Shown: positions 36,425 through 48,778, counted from the stretch's first letter. The stretch is DNA of 64,000 nt from Poa pratensis (GCA_947311845.1 CAMZMU010000048.1:27189391-27253390), one strand, 5' to 3'. Program-made: numbers and translations. Notes: a model not told the origin generated them from the letters alone.

Positions 36425-36700
36425 TGAAATATCTCAACCGCATGTTTCCTCAAGCTTCTTCCGGCATGACAGCTTGTGGATTTCTGACTTGTTTTACCCG
36501 TGGATGCCGCGGCAGCCTATCCAGTGTGTCTGCCGCTAAAAGGATTGCCCAACTGCTGCACCCTGAGCTGGTGGCTGACTCGCGACGTGTGTTGGGGGTA
36601 CATATGTGTCTTCTTCACATACACATGGATGTACTTCTAAGAAATCTTGGTAGCTTGATGTTTCTTAGCAGCATAGGGATATCATCTCTCTCATGAGCAT
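36425..36700 (-). pseudogene. Exon-like remnant, unidentified gene (unit B)
   Basis: In unit B one minus-strand frame reads ERDDIPMLLRNIKLPRFLRS, then an in-frame stop, then a further roughly 54 codons including WAILLAADTLDRLPRHPRVK. The composition is protein-like but the stop makes it a probable pseudogene or an unspliced exon pair. No family is recognised. Confidence 0.35.
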
Positions 36701-37059
36701 GTATTCCTTAACCCTGAAAACAAAGTTTGTGCCATTAGCACTGAAACAAGTAAGATAATTAGATTACACCCAGTCACCCACGAGCGAACACATTTTATAT
36801 TTTTTTAAAGCTAAAAGAGGAGGAACTGGAGATTTGTTTTTATGTCCTGAAGATATGCCTTCGTGGAGATGAACCAAAACTAACTTGTCCATGCAGAAAC
36901 AGAGATGAACTAAACATTACGTAAATGTCCAAACTACTAACCTATCCAGGAGCCAACTAACTTGTCCATGCATCACGAAATTGCTTGAAGGACAAGGATC
37001 ATTCACAAAACTAACTTCCAGGACAAAAAGTTGATCAACAAAACCACATATCAAAACTC

Positions 37060-37515
37060 AAAGCCTACCCCCGCGTCCACCCCCGCGTCATCCTCCTCTG
37101 GGCGACACGGGGGAAACCCTAGCCGCCGCCACATCTAGAGGGCCGCCGCCACCCGCGTCGCCTCTGCCGGAGAGGACGTCGGCAAAGCCGCACACGCCTC
37201 CAGGATGGTGGCGGTGGGGCGTTTTTCGTCTCGTTTCGGCCGTGTGAGGGTCCTGCTAGCGGCGCGGCGCGAGGGATCGACGGAGCGGCGGTGGTTGTCG
37301 TCGATTGGAGGCGGTCCTGACTTGCGGGAGCAGGACGCGGCGGTTCCGACGGCCGTCAGAGCGCCCCGGCGCGGACGCGGGTCGGGCCCGATCTGGGCCC
37401 GGCGGGCCGGCTATGGGCTTCGTGGCGCCGATGAGGAGGAGCGCGTCCCGGCAGCGGAGGAGGCACTGGGCGCGGGGTTGGCGTTGTGGCGTCGAGCTGT
37501 TGTCTCGTTCAGCAA
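37060..37515 (+). mobile_element. GC-rich LINE 5'-region-like fragment (unit B)
   Basis: This is the counterpart of 3490-3957, with several small indels that change which frames stay open. No function is inferred. Confidence 0.3.
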
Positions 37516-37608
37516 TAGATGGAATAATTTTTTGGGATGTTGTGTACTCCCTCCGTTTAGGGTCAGCAATAGATGGAGAAGTTCAGAACTACAGACGGTG
37601 TCTCATTG

Positions 37609-37966
37609 ATTTTTTTTACAAATATGGCCCCCGCCCAAATTTATTGTCGAAACTGGTCCCCTACGAATTTTATTGTCAAAAGAAGCCCTGGCGGGATGAC
37701 ACGTCCACTTTGCGCCATCTCAGATGGCGGAAAGAGACCTTCCGCCAAACAAGTCGGCGGAAAGACGCCAGTTGTCGACCTTCTACGAACTCATCTGGTG
37801 CCATGTCACTTGCCGCCGACTGGTTTGGCGGAAGGTCACTTTCCGCCAGCTGTGATGGCGCAAAGTCGACGTGTAATCCCGCCAGGGGCTACTTTTGACA
37901 ATAAAATTCACAGGGGGCTAGTTTTGACAATAAATTTGGGCAGGGGGCCATATTTGTATAAAAAAT
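37609..37966. mobile_element. Mutator-type MITE (unit B)
   Basis: This is the unit B copy of 4085-4454. The flanking duplication is tgtctcattg at 37599-37608 (one mismatch) and tgtctcactg at 37967-37976. Its inverted repeat is better preserved than in unit A. Confidence 0.7.
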
Positions 37967-38139
37967 TGTCTCACTGTCTCGGTGTCAGCCAGCGCATGTG
38001 GCCTGAGTGCACGGCAAGCCATATTCCTACCAGAAGGCAACAACAATGTATGAAACAAAAAGGGACAAATTGATGATAGCAGCAGTCATCGGTGTTATTA
38101 TTCACACCGCAACTTCAAGATCTTGATGTTCCCTTATTA

Positions 38140-38370
38140 CTCCCTACGTGTCAAAATACAAGGCGCGCTATTTTTAAGGTGGTCTTTGACGCTCAACTTG
38201 ACCGCAAAATATATTGAATGAAAATGTATATAAGGTACCATTGGATTCGTCTTGCAAAATTCTTTAATTTCATATATCTGTATAATAATGTTGGATACAT
38301 ATTATAAGTATAAATCATGGTCAAACTTACACAGCGTTGACCGGGCCCTTATATTTTGTGACGGAGGAAG
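38140..38370. mobile_element. Stowaway-like MITE (unit B)
   Basis: This is the unit B copy of 4617-4855, with TA on both sides (38138-38139, 38371-38372). Its right end lies 66 bp beyond the stop codon of the intact defensin-like gene. Confidence 0.75.
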
Positions 38371-38435
38371 TACTTTATTTCTCTTGCAAATAATGCATAC
38401 ATGCAGTCACATGCAATTTGGTATCATATAAAGAG

Positions 38436-38790
38436 CTAGCCAAGGCAGTCCGTGCAGCATCTGCATAAATAGAAGTATATACAGCTGCCGTTTTCAAAGC
38501 CCTCGGCCTTGCAGGGCACATTGCAGGTTCCATGCTTGATGCATGATTTGCCGTGATCCCACAACTTGCTGTAATTACAGAAACACTTGCCTTGCACCCC
38601 CATCTCTTCTGCATTGATGCACAAGAAATTTGAATTACATAATTAACTGGGATCAAAATTATAAGGAGAAGCGTAGGTCGATGGTCTTAATACCAGATGA
38701 CGTGAAAAGTAGCATCATCAACCATAAGCATATTAATGCCTTGTTGGTTCCAAATTGCACTTTGCCAATACTCTTCATGTAGCCCAACAT
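38436..38790 (-). CDS. Defensin-like cysteine-rich secreted peptide (unit B, intact)
   Basis: Two minus-strand exons, 38694-38790 and 38436-38608, join through an 85-bp GT-AG intron (phase 1) to give 89 residues. Exon 1 begins at ATG 38790 and encodes a hydrophobic signal peptide (core ALICLWLMMLLFTSS). Exon 2 encodes a mature peptide with the spacing C-x11-C-x5-C-x3-C-x9-C-x5-C-x-C, then a further CxxC pair, including the gamma-core-like segment CKAEGFENGSC. This matches the plant defensin/DEFL layout: a short intron after the signal peptide, then one cysteine-rich exon. A TATA-like ctatatatatg lies about 80 bp upstream (38866-38876, minus strand). Such peptides are usually secreted, acting in antimicrobial defence or cell signalling; the role here is inferred from fold class only. 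Unit A holds a broken copy. Confidence 0.75.
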
Positions 38791-38865
38791 ATCGATGCGG
38801 TAATATGTGTGAGTTTTTTTTTTGTGTGTGTTTGGGACTGGTGAGGTATGATTATCCCCATGATT

Positions 38866-38876
38866 CATATATATAG
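38866..38876 (-). promoter_or_regulatory. TATA box of the defensin-like gene
   Basis: On the minus strand this reads ctatatatatg and lies about 80 bp before the start codon, a normal TATA distance for a short leader. In unit A the same place is an expanded (TA)n tract beside 5.85 kb of extra DNA. Confidence 0.5.
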
Positions 38877-39148
38877 CAAAAGTAGCTCCATGATTTCGGG
38901 ATTCCCTGACGATTTCTGCAATCAGAAAATTAATTACTATAATCAAATAGAATCAAAATAATGAGTGTGACGAATTTCTGGCTTTTATTACTAGAGTCAA
39001 CTACGAATAAATTAGGATCATAGTAAATGAAATTGATTCCCATCATTTATTACTTTCGTTCTTTACGAAATAACTGGATATGGAAGGATATGTGGCATCG
39101 CATCTGTCTCCAATGACGGATCAATTGGTTTGTCTCCAGGGTCAGATG

Positions 39149-39688
39149 TAGGGCTGGACTAACGAGCTGCTCGGCTCGTTAAGGCTCGGCTCGTTAAGAC
39201 TCGTGATAGTTAAGACCCGAATCGTTAAATTCATTAAGCATAACGAGCTCAAAATAAAGCTTGGCTCGGTTCGTTAAGTGTTCGCGGGCGCTCGTGAGTA
39301 GCTCGTTAAGACTCGTTAATAAAATGCATCTGAATTTAGAGATGACGTGGTGACTGACAATTGACAAGGAGTCAATGGGATTCGATGTTGCCTGCATGAG
39401 TAGACCGTAAAATTTGGCTAGTATATGGGCTTGTTGAACAGTGTTGGATTGTCACCTGTCAGGCTCCTAGTTAGATGGGATCTACCCCTCGAAAAAGGAT
39501 GGGATCCAAATTAACGAGCTTAACGAGCTGCTCGTGAGGTTTGTTAGCTCGCTCAATTAGCTCATTAACGATAACGAGCGAAAATTATTGTTTGGCTCTG
39601 TTCGTTAGCATAACGAGCCGAGCTAAATGAGCCGAGCAAATGAGCGCTTGTTAAGCTCGTCGAGCTTCGAGCTTTATGTCTAGCCCTA
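39149..39688. mobile_element. hAT-type MITE (unit B)
   Basis: This is the unit B copy of 11511-12050. The right copy of gttgtgtc (39689-39696) is present, but about 40 bp of left flank including the left duplication has been lost (B reads gggtcagatg directly before tagggctgg). Confidence 0.8.
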
Positions 39689-39817
39689 GTTGTGTCTACA
39701 TATATTTTAGTGCTTCCATTTTGTGTTGACCTTTTCGGTATGGAGGGAGTATAATAATCCTATAGTATACTAATAATATTGCACGTGCAAATCACGTTTC
39801 TATCTATTTTATTATAT

Positions 39818-39846
39818 ACTAGTCGTTAACTCGTGCACCTGCACGG
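39818..39846 (-). mobile_element. Helitron 3' terminus (unit B)
   Basis: This is the unit B copy of the terminus at 12178-12206, with CTAGT and hairpin intact. Confidence 0.5.
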
Positions 39847-40302
39847 GCGAGAGATTTTGAAAATCAAGTAATAGATGTTTCAAAAATAAATTAATGGAAA
39901 TTTTGTGTATCATAAATTTTTAAGAACTTATAAAAATAATGCTGGAAATATAAATTGTAATATTTGTATGCAACCGGAGAGTGTGAATCCAATAAATTCC
40001 TTAAATAATAATCTTACCGAGCATCTATTGTATCATTTATGATTTTTATGTCAATGAGGATGTGTTTAAATATATCGCATACTATAAATCAGTCTCTCTT
40101 AAATTAGAATATAAGATTATACATCGAAATAAGATTTTACCTCGAAATCAACATTATGTTGACCAATAATGCTTAGTGTTTAATATTCCTTTTATATTCC
40201 TTCTATCTGAAGTTTGGGATCAAGATTTATTAAACTCAAATTATCCAAATATAATCAGACTCTCTTAACATTTTCTTCATGCCAAATTTGTCTTTTTATC
40301 AT

Positions 40303-40332
40303 ACTAGCTAATTGCCCGTGCGTTGCAACGGG
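40303..40332 (-). mobile_element. Helitron 3' terminus (unit B)
   Basis: This is the unit B copy of the terminus at 12663-12692, with CTAGT and hairpin intact. Confidence 0.6.
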
Positions 40333-41009
40333 AATATAAATATTCAATGAAAATTATACGTGATTATGTATCCATCAGTTATACATTTGTCTCACTAATT
40401 GTGTTGGTGAGTTTGCAATCATCAAGATTTATTATGAAGGTCGGAAGGGGAGCAAAAACAGAGTACTATATTTTTCAAGCATGAGAGATAGCTAAATATC
40501 GCTGGTGCAATGTATCGGTTGACACTCAGGAAAATTAAAGTCATACTGGTGGTAGTTTATTTCAATCCACAATTAGAAAATGTTATTAAAAAATATCCGT
40601 GTTCCAAAAGTGAAATGTCAAAGATAAATTCAAGCGTACTTGAATTATTAACATAATAGCTTGGAACAAAACAAACATATGGTTATCTAAAACTTTGGGG
40701 AAATTTCAAATCTCTAAAATAACATCAAAACAATCTTTAAAGAACCCATACATGGGATATATTCTTGCTCCAAATAGCCATCGGATCAACACACCACATT
40801 TACATGACTCAATTTCTGAGCAACCAACCGTAGACACACAAATTACAGAAAAAAGGGTAAACAAATTGACACGGAAGATAAATAAAGCACTGGTTGGGGA
40901 TTAAATAAATTGGTCCATTCTAAATGTTAGAAGTGCTTTGTTTCCTCCTGCAAAGCTTTGTCCATATATATGAAAATGAAACTATAAAGACGAATAAAAA
41001 CAAATATTA

Positions 41010-42728
41010 TGTGCCATCGTGGGTAAGAGAGCATGGAACTTGGCAGCTCCTTCATGCTCTCCCCAGAACTCCCCGCATAGCTTGTATAGTTCAGCCACAC
41101 TCTTCCTTGCATGGTCCTCTTTGTTGTGTCAAGCCACAGAGTTTGATAACAAGCATTCTTGCTATTATTAGATTCTCTAATACAGACTTGCAATGATCGC
41201 TTGGCTTATAATAGCTGGAAGCTAACTTAAGGGAACTATTCCCTAAGAAAATACAAGATGAGATGCACATTGCCTATCAGGGTTGATATTCTTTATCTCT
41301 TCAGAAATACTCGGGTGCAGTTCTGGGGCGTGCGTGGACTGCCGGAGCTGGTGGCAATGCTCCCTCTAGGGACTTGGCGCGGCCGTGGGCGTTGGTGCGG
41401 AGCTCCTCTGTACGATGCCGACGATCCCTCCTCGTCAGTGCTGCAAGCTCTCTGGGTCCTCCCTCGTTAGGTTGATGTTCTCTGAGCACTAGCTTCAGAG
41501 AATCATCTCGATGTAATTTTCCTTTCTAGTTTCTAGGGCGATGCTTAATCGTTCTCGGGAATGCTGTTGTAAGTCTTGGTGGTTTCTTTTCTATGAAATG
41601 GAACCGGGGCGAGGCCCTTTTTATCTAAAAAAAATACTCGGGTGCAGCTGCTGACATCTGCACAAAGTTAAAGACCAGGGAAATTTAGAGTCAGCAAAAG
41701 ATAAGACTTCCATCCACATCAGCAGGCAGTATACATCCACCGAATCAGAGTAAAGATATCAAATACACACAGCGAACTGGAACATGCATGAAATAAAACT
41801 TACAGCTCACTAAGAGAGTTCCCCACAAAAAGGGTCATCCATGATTGATCTATGGAGTCACCAAGGCCCAGTTGCACAGCCTGGAAGTTCAGATATTATA
41901 GCAAGCTTCCTGCAACCGAATAAAATAAAAGTTGTCACAACAATTTCTTCCACTTCACCTGTGAGAATACCTACCAAAAGACGATACATACCCCGCCATG
42001 CTTATTCTATCCCCGCATAAGGCCTCACCTTCATCTGCAAAAATTAAACAATCGTGTCAAAATCAACAAAAGAACAAGTTTGCTACTTCCATCGTTCCAT
42101 GTTCTAACAATTGATATGAAGTAGATCGAATGGCAAATGTATGTGCTCTGATCATTGCATATTGCTTATCGCATAATTATTAACTTCCCACATTGCATGC
42201 GAATCAATGGAATTTACAGAAAATAATCTCCTCCGTATTCCATAGAAGCAAGCTAGCTAGATCTGTATCTCCATGTATCAAAGTAAGCGGCAGCAAGCTA
42301 GCTAGAAATGTCAAAAAACAGTTTTAAAAACCGAGAACCTTTTATTAAAAAGCGGAATCATTTTAAACCGAGAACCTTTTTTAAGTGAGGGAAACACATG
42401 CGGACGCCTGAAGGAGAGATGACACTTACATAAATCATAAGATGGTGTAGTCCCATCGCATAATGTAGGATACAGAACGAGTCATTAAATGAATCCATAA
42501 TCCAAAAATAAAAAGAAGTAGCACATAATATGGAGATGTTTAAGTAACTACTACCTGCAAATATCATGCTTGAAAGGTCTGTATAAGTCATCACACGGTA
42601 TCCCACAAAACAGAGAGCCAGTCTGCAGCATCAACAATCCTTTCAGCAATATATATCCATTTAGTCTTGCACGCCATGTATAGCTTTCCATCCTTGTGAT
42701 CAATTCCAGAATGTAGAGGGCAGTTTAG
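41010..42728 (-). pseudogene. Exons of an unidentified spliced minus-strand gene (unit B)
   Basis: This is the counterpart of 13452-15429. In B the first exon (42555-42728) keeps a more protein-like frame (AERIVDAADWLSVLWDT) before a stop. A distal exon near 41020-41130 reads ARKSVAELYKLCGEFWGEHE, where A has an extra base. The same short middle exon is present. A LINE fragment (41321-41631) splits the fourth exon. The family is not recognised; it may be a truncated copy of a host gene. Confidence 0.4.
41321..41631 (+). mobile_element. 5'-truncated LINE, unit B only
   Basis: A 311-bp insert ends with ggggcgaggccctttttat and a short A-run, a 3' end style I associate with grass L1 LINEs. The 16-bp duplication aaatactcgggtgcag flanks it (41305-41320, 41632-41647). 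Unit A has the empty site at 14337-14352. Confidence 0.75.
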
Positions 42729-42957
42729 CTAAAGGCAACCATTTGAAAAAAGGCGGAATATAAACTGATTCTATATACGTCACAGATGCTACAATAAGGA
42801 GGCAAAAGCCGCAAAACACTGAACTCAAATCTTTTTCAGATTTTCAAGCCAAACCATCAGTGAGTAGGACGCCTGGTAAAGGCCTAGTAGTAAGACTAAT
42901 TTGAACATAACAATTCAAGATTGGAAACAAACTTACGTAATATCAGTCATATATCAT

Positions 42958-44612
42958 ACGGTTTTGCTAAGTCTCAGTCAACTAAGACGTAGCTTATGTC
43001 TCAGTCAACTCCGTGTCCGTCCGATTCATTTTGCATCGTGATTCGTGTTTGTGTGTGTGCTTTCGGCCTGTTTTCCCGAATCTGGCTGTTGGACTTGCTT
43101 GTTTTTTCCCTGAATATTTTCGAATTGATTAGTCTGCTTTTGGGCCGGGCAGCACGGTGGTGGGGATGGGCTCGTTGTTTTTTTTTCCCGCCGGATACTG
43201 TTTTGATTTACTGGGCCGGGGTTTGGGCTTTGTGTTTTTTTCGTTTGCGTTAAAAATTAGTGTGGAGTTTTCAGCTCCATTTTTTTGTATTTTTTACGAG
43301 GTTCTATTTTTTTCTTGTATGTTTTTTCTTTAATATCCACACTAGTTTTGTTATGATCGATTAAGCCAAAAAAAAAATTTACTTTTATTTTTTATTGTCT
43401 AATATGCTGAATTATTTTGTTGTAGTTTGTCCGGGGGGCATCGGTTTGATTTTTAGAAATGTGCACTTTATTTGGTTTTTTATTTGTTTTTGTACGAAAT
43501 TCTTTTTGTTTTCAGCTTGCTAGGAGGATCGGCCATAAATTAGTCGATGGCAAAAGAAACCGATAATCTAGTTTGATTAGATGAAGGAATTAGCTACCCG
43601 GAATTTTGAATTTGTTTGTATAGATTATCATTAGTTCCAATTAAAGTCAGTTTTGCAACTGCACTTGCAATTGAGTTTTATTATTTTTTGTTTTTTCTTT
43701 ACTATCTGTAATTTTTTCGGAATCTAGTTTTCAACTCCGCTTGCAACTGAATATTTTCTCGAGATAGGGCTAGCTGCAACTGAGTGTTTTTATCGAGATA
43801 GGGGCCAGCTGCAACGGAGCTTGCAACTGGGATTTTATTATTATTTTGTTTTTTCTTTATTATTTTAAATTATTCTTATTTTTTGGAAGCTAGTTGCAAC
43901 TTGGCTTGCAACTGATTGTTTTCTCGACATAGGGGCCAGTTTCAACTGGCAATTGAGTGTTTTCTCGAGATATGGGCCAGTTTCAACTACGCTTGCAACT
44001 GAGATTTTATTATTATTTTGTTTTTTCTTTATTATTTTCTGGAAGCCAGTTGCAACTGGGCTTGCAACTGTGTTTTTTTCCGAGGCGAGTTGCAATTTCA
44101 CTTGCAACAGATTTTTTTCCCGAGACGGGCCAGTTTCAACTGCACTTGCAACTGAGTTTTCATTATTATTGTTGTTATTTTTTCTTATTTTTAATTAATA
44201 TAAATTTGTATTTTTTAAACCAGTTGCAACTGCGCTTGCAACTGTGTTTTATTTATTTATTTTTGATAAGTTTTCTTATTTTTTAATTAATATAAATTTG
44301 TTTTTTTAAGCCCGTTGCAAATGAGTTTTTTCCCGATTGGCCAGTTGCGACTGCGCTTGCAACTGAGTTTTTTCCGAGACATGCCAATTTTGCAGTTGCA
44401 CTTACAACTGAGTTTTAGTTATAATTTTTGTTATTTTTTCAATTATTATTTATTTGTTTGTTTTTGAAAGCCAGTTGCTACTACGCTTGCAACTGAATTT
44501 TTTCCCGAGACATGCAGTTGCAACTTCACTTGCAATTGAGTTTTTTCCTGAGACATGCCAGTTGAACTGCACTTGCAACTGAGATTTTTCTAGAGACAAA
44601 GCTGTTGACGCC
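42958..44612. repeat. Degenerate array of the word TTGCAACTG (unit B)
   Basis: This is the unit B copy of 15660-17890. It lacks the hAT insertion and has lost part of one repeat near 44230. Word and spacer structure are otherwise the same. Confidence 0.55.
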
Positions 44613-45023
44613 AATTTTGTCTCAGATTATAAAAAATAATTGACTATCATGAAAATAGATAAAATAATTAAATAAATAAAAAATGTGTATTTGTGTCATA
44701 AATAAACAAATAAATAAATGCATAAATGATATATGTATATGTCCCATTCATCGGATACAACGGTCCAATATTGACCTAAATCCCCAACGCGCCAGCAATA
44801 CTTATTATCAAAGAAATATTTGAAAGCATGATGGTCGTTGGCGCCCGGTTGATCTTATGAAATACAATCATAACATATTAAATAAATGAGCGAATTCGTA
44901 CAAATATTTCATCAAGAGTAATTGTACATTTTATCACAAAGTCATTGTTCAATACGAATAGTAATTAAATCTTTTTGCTAGCCATTGGAGCTAAAAGCTT
45001 GTTGGCTAGCTAACTTACAAGAC

Positions 45024-45053
45024 ACTAGGTGAATGTCCGTGCGTTGCTACGGG
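45024..45053 (-). mobile_element. Helitron 3' terminus (unit B)
   Basis: This is the unit B copy of the terminus at 18293-18321. One hairpin base differs (gtccgtgcg instead of gcccgtgcg). Confidence 0.5.
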
Positions 45054-45241
45054 AACAGAAACACACAAATCTACACTCAACGTGAAAAAAATATACACAT
45101 AAAAATGATACAATTTAGGCTTCAATGCATCTCTGTGCCTCCCTTCATTTCTCTCTCTTTGTCGTACTGGCCACCACTACTGTAGATTTGATACAGACCC
45201 TTTGACATTTATCTTTCATGTCTACCCATCGTGACACACAC

Positions 45242-45711
45242 TGACGAGGTTATACCCTTCGGGTACCCTACTATGGGGGTACCTGGTGCACGTGATGACT
45301 AAGACCAATTGTTAGAGGTCTATTGAAGCCCATGAAGGGAGGCCCAAGACGAAGGTACTTCCCAAGTTAGGCATAGTCGGTTGAGCTTACCTTATCTGTA
45401 ATCCTAGTCAGTTACGTACCCGAGACCCAGCCTCCTATATAAAGGCTGGGAGGGCGGCCGATCAAGGGCACGCAATACTCCAGACACCAAAACCCTAGCG
45501 AGATCAGCATCTCGCCGGGACCCTTGTAGTTCCATTGTTCACATCATCAATACAGACAAGCAGGACGTAGGGGTTTTACCTACTCGAGTACTCTGAACCT
45601 GGGTAAATCCCGCTTGTCAGCCGTCGATACTACCAACTCTACACGTTCTCTACCCCATAATCTAAACCCTAGGTCCTTAACCATGTGTATTGCCGAGGAC
45701 AACCCTCATCA
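45242..45711 (+). mobile_element. Solo LTR, gypsy-like (unit B)
   Basis: This is the unit B copy of 18506-18976, with cacac at 45237-45241 and 45712-45716. Its presence in both units dates it before the duplication. Confidence 0.75.
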
Positions 45712-46495
45712 CACACCCTCTCTCCTTAGACAGCCTTGAAAGTCGCTCCTGGACGCAATCGCCCCCCGACCCAGATCTGCTCCAGCGGCGCTGCCGGCCG
45801 GAGTACCAATGGGAGAGGAGCTCGTGGCACCCCTATAGATAGTATATCTAGGTTTGCTATCTGGCAACTTGGTCCCAAGTGGCGATTGGCGTTATGCCAT
45901 CTCCCCCTTCTAGGTGCCTGGTCGGGTCGTCTCCGAGCGACGACCACGGCCTAGAGAAGCTCCTGTCCGGCGTGCTCCCATGGTGGTGGGCACGGTGGGG
46001 AGGGAATGAAGGTACGTGCTTGGATAAGCTCGAAGAGCCCTCTTCTTGGGGGTTTGGTTCGCGCAAAGCAGCGATGTCTTCTTTGCGTACTGCTTCAGTC
46101 GCCATGGAGGCGACATAGCAGAGGCTAGGTGACAGAGCAGAGGCTGAGCTGGACGGTGCGGCTCGGTGAATTGAAGAAGATGCTCGTCTGTGGAGAAGAC
46201 ACGCGAAGGACAAGTTAGCCGGAGCGAGTTGTGGCCGACAGAGGCGTCTCCGCCCTGCGGTGTGTGGAAGGCACTGCAGTTCTTTCTTCCTCCAGGCCAA
46301 GATGCCAAATCGGAGGATTTTCGATCTCAGCATGGCGTTCCTCGCCGACGGCGACCCAAGTCGCGTAGTCCCCGGTGTTGTTGACGGTAGCCGTGCTTCG
46401 TGGTCAAGCAACCGGAGCAATCACAACGAAGAAGAAGGGCCTGATCGCGTTATCACTTTTTACACTAGTAGGAAAAGGCTTATAGCCACCAGCAT

Positions 46496-46850
46496 ACCGC
46501 TGGCGGACGCCGTTTCCGTCCGCCAGCGCTTCAACCGCTGGCGGGCTGTTTTTTGAGTCCGCCACTGGTTCTGGACGTACCGCTGGCGGACGCAATCTAT
46601 GCCCGCCAGCGGTAGGCGCAGAAATTTGGGACGAGGCGGGGCAAACAACCGCTGGCGGGCATCATACGAGCCCGCCAGAGGTACTAAATAGACCGCTGGC
46701 GGACGCTAAGTAGTGCCCGCCAGCGGTAGTTGAGTCGGCTGAGCTCGGCGGGGAAAAAAAGGTGACAGTACCGCTGGCGGGCGGGCTGCATCGTCCGCCA
46801 GCGCTCAGTTCAGTACCGCTGGCGGGCATGCTGAAGCGTCCGCCAGCGCT
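46496..46850. repeat. CACTA left subterminal repeat array
   Basis: About a dozen copies of accgctggcgg and its complement ccgccagcggt lie in both orientations, often in pairs that could form hairpins. The same array is at 19763-20118 in unit A. Confidence 0.8.
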
Positions 46851-47418
46851 AACTTAGCCTGTAATCCAAATAACTACGAAAATGCTATTTATAGAAAATA
46901 ATCAGTAAATTCCCTTCGAACCATTGCTTCCTATATCAAGACACACCTATGTGTCGAATATGAGCACTTTATCACAAACTATGGGTTGAGACTTGACATA
47001 ACTTGGTTGATTCGAATCGGAAAGTAACCTTTGTAGGTTGTTTCTACATGATAGTACTTTTTGTGAAGAATGTTTGTGAAACTTTTGTCAAAAATCAAGT
47101 TTATCATTTCACATAGCAACTAGTACACATAAAAAGACTCTATGCAAGAGGATATATCTTTTTGAGTGTTTTTTTTACTCTATTTATTTTTTCTACGAAA
47201 AACTGTCGATCGATCGACGACAGCCCAACAGGACGACTATTCACACCGAAAGAGATCAAATATAAAACAGTGTTTGCATTGCAGAATAATTCAAAGTAGG
47301 AAACATTATTTTCCTCAGTTTACAAAAGCAACATTGATCAAATTAATATGCAAAAAGTATCACGCTTACATCTTTATTTAATCCGGTTACAGCTGGAGTC
47401 CATGCCATTTTTATTTAA

Positions 47419-47827
47419 CTAACTTCTGCCTCGTTCGAAGCCGCGGGGTCCATCACGCGCGCTCCTCACCCAAAGAGTAGGAACCATCACAGGGCCAATA
47501 CTCACATGATAAGGATCCCTCTGCAAGGCCTGCCATGTATTAGTATACACCGTATCCAACATATACATGTAGCGACGGACGTGCGCATCCTCCTCCCTTA
47601 TACGGCGACGTACCACCTCCTCGGGGGCAGGCTCCCTCTGGAACCTCCCTGGCCCACGCGAAGGCCACCAAAGAAGATCCGGGTCGACGACGTCGCCCGG
47701 ATTTCTCACCAAGCTACGCGTTCCGGAAGATAACACCTCCCAGTGCCAGCCCGGCGGAGCCCATTCCCGCACAGGGCCGTTATTGTCCAACAGGTGTCCG
47801 GACATCGCCGACGTAAATGCCCGAGAT
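47419..47827 (-). CDS. Captured ORF of unknown function in CACTA (unit B)
   Basis: This minus-strand exon has protein-like composition, unlike the surrounding repeats. It contains the segments REWAPPGWHWEVLSSG, VDPDLLWWPSRGPGRFQREP, EEVVRRRIREEDAHVRRYMY and TNTWQALQRDPYHVSIGPV. It starts after an acceptor (tttttcag) preceded by a 57-bp stretch with a GTAGGT donor-like site at 47878-47883; because 57 is divisible by three, the frame reads through whether or not it is spliced. No domain is recognised. Aromatic and charged residues in mixed order suggest a real protein fragment rather than random sequence. The CACTA context implies gene capture or an element-specific accessory ORF. The unit A copy is 20700-21089. 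Confidence 0.5.
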
Positions 47828-48119
47828 CTGAAAAAAATAGTGGGGAATTTGATCAAACACTTAAGGTGCATGCAACCTACGTAGGGGAGGAGGGGATCAG
47901 GGAGAGAGGATAGCGTACATTGGCATGGGGACGGACTAGGGGAGGTCCACAGAGGTGTGGAGGGGCACCGGCGGAGGCCACGGGCGCGGAGAGGTTGTCG
48001 AGCTACGCGGACAAGGGCGGCGGCGGCGCGGTTGGTGGAGAATAGGAATAGGATGGCACGGATCTGGTCTGCCCCTGTCCTCTTATAAGGGGTAAAAAAA
48101 ACCCTAGAAGTTACCGCTG

Positions 48120-48545
48120 GCGGACGACACACGCTGTCCGCCAGCGGTAACCCTCGCACGCGCGCGGGCCCACCGCGCACCACACTTATCCACCCGTTGC
48201 CCCCCACCCAACCCTATCCACCCGCGCTGCCCCCCACCCAACCCTATCCACCCGGCCGCTGCCCCCCACCCACCGCGCCGCCGCCCCTGCCCCCCCACAC
48301 ACCGCGCCGCCCCCCTGCCCCCCGCACCCGCGACCGCTCTCCACCAACCGCGCCGCCGATCCTCGCGCGCGGTCGCTCCCCAACTCATCGCGCCGCCGCC
48401 CCGCGCCGTCCCCGGCCCCATCCTCGACCGCCGCCGCCCCCGTGCCGTCCCCACACCCGGCCGCATCCTCGACCGCCGCCGCCCCCGCGCCGTCCCCGCA
48501 CCCGCGCCGTCCCCGTCGACCGCCGTCGAGGTAACCGCCGCCGTC
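48120..48545. repeat. C-rich low-complexity block in CACTA (unit B)
   Basis: Imperfect tandem units such as ccgcgccgtccccgcacc and caccgccgccgcc make this block highly strand-asymmetric (C-rich on plus). It yields proline- and arginine-rich frames that I do not regard as genes. A GT at the end (cgtcgaggtaacc) could be a donor of the plus-strand transcript leading to the AP2-like ORF. In unit A the block is split by the solo LTR at 21643. Confidence 0.5.
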
Positions 48546-48778
48546 CATCTTCCTCCTCTCCCTAATTAATTTAGTTCAAACTAGGTTAGTTCAAATTACT
48601 TGATGTTTAGGTTAGGTTCAAATTATCCTCTATGTTTAGGTATTTGGAAAATTGAAATGCATAAATTAGTGTGGTGAAATAATCTATTTTTAGATAATTT
48701 GCAAAATTGAAATGCCCCTTTTGCATATCTTTTTGGTTGTGTATGAATGTGTGCAGGTACTCCTAGAGACCTTTGAGA

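Noticed and set aside
45857..46420. 187-codon minus-strand frame in the LINE of both units
   Set aside because: Antisense to the LINE, ending near its CACTA insertion point, with no conserved motif; the unit A version is differently truncated.
47831..48207. N-terminal extension of the CACTA minus-strand ORF
   Set aside because: The frame reads through a likely 57-bp intron and GC-rich leader, so I limited the coding call to the exon after the acceptor.
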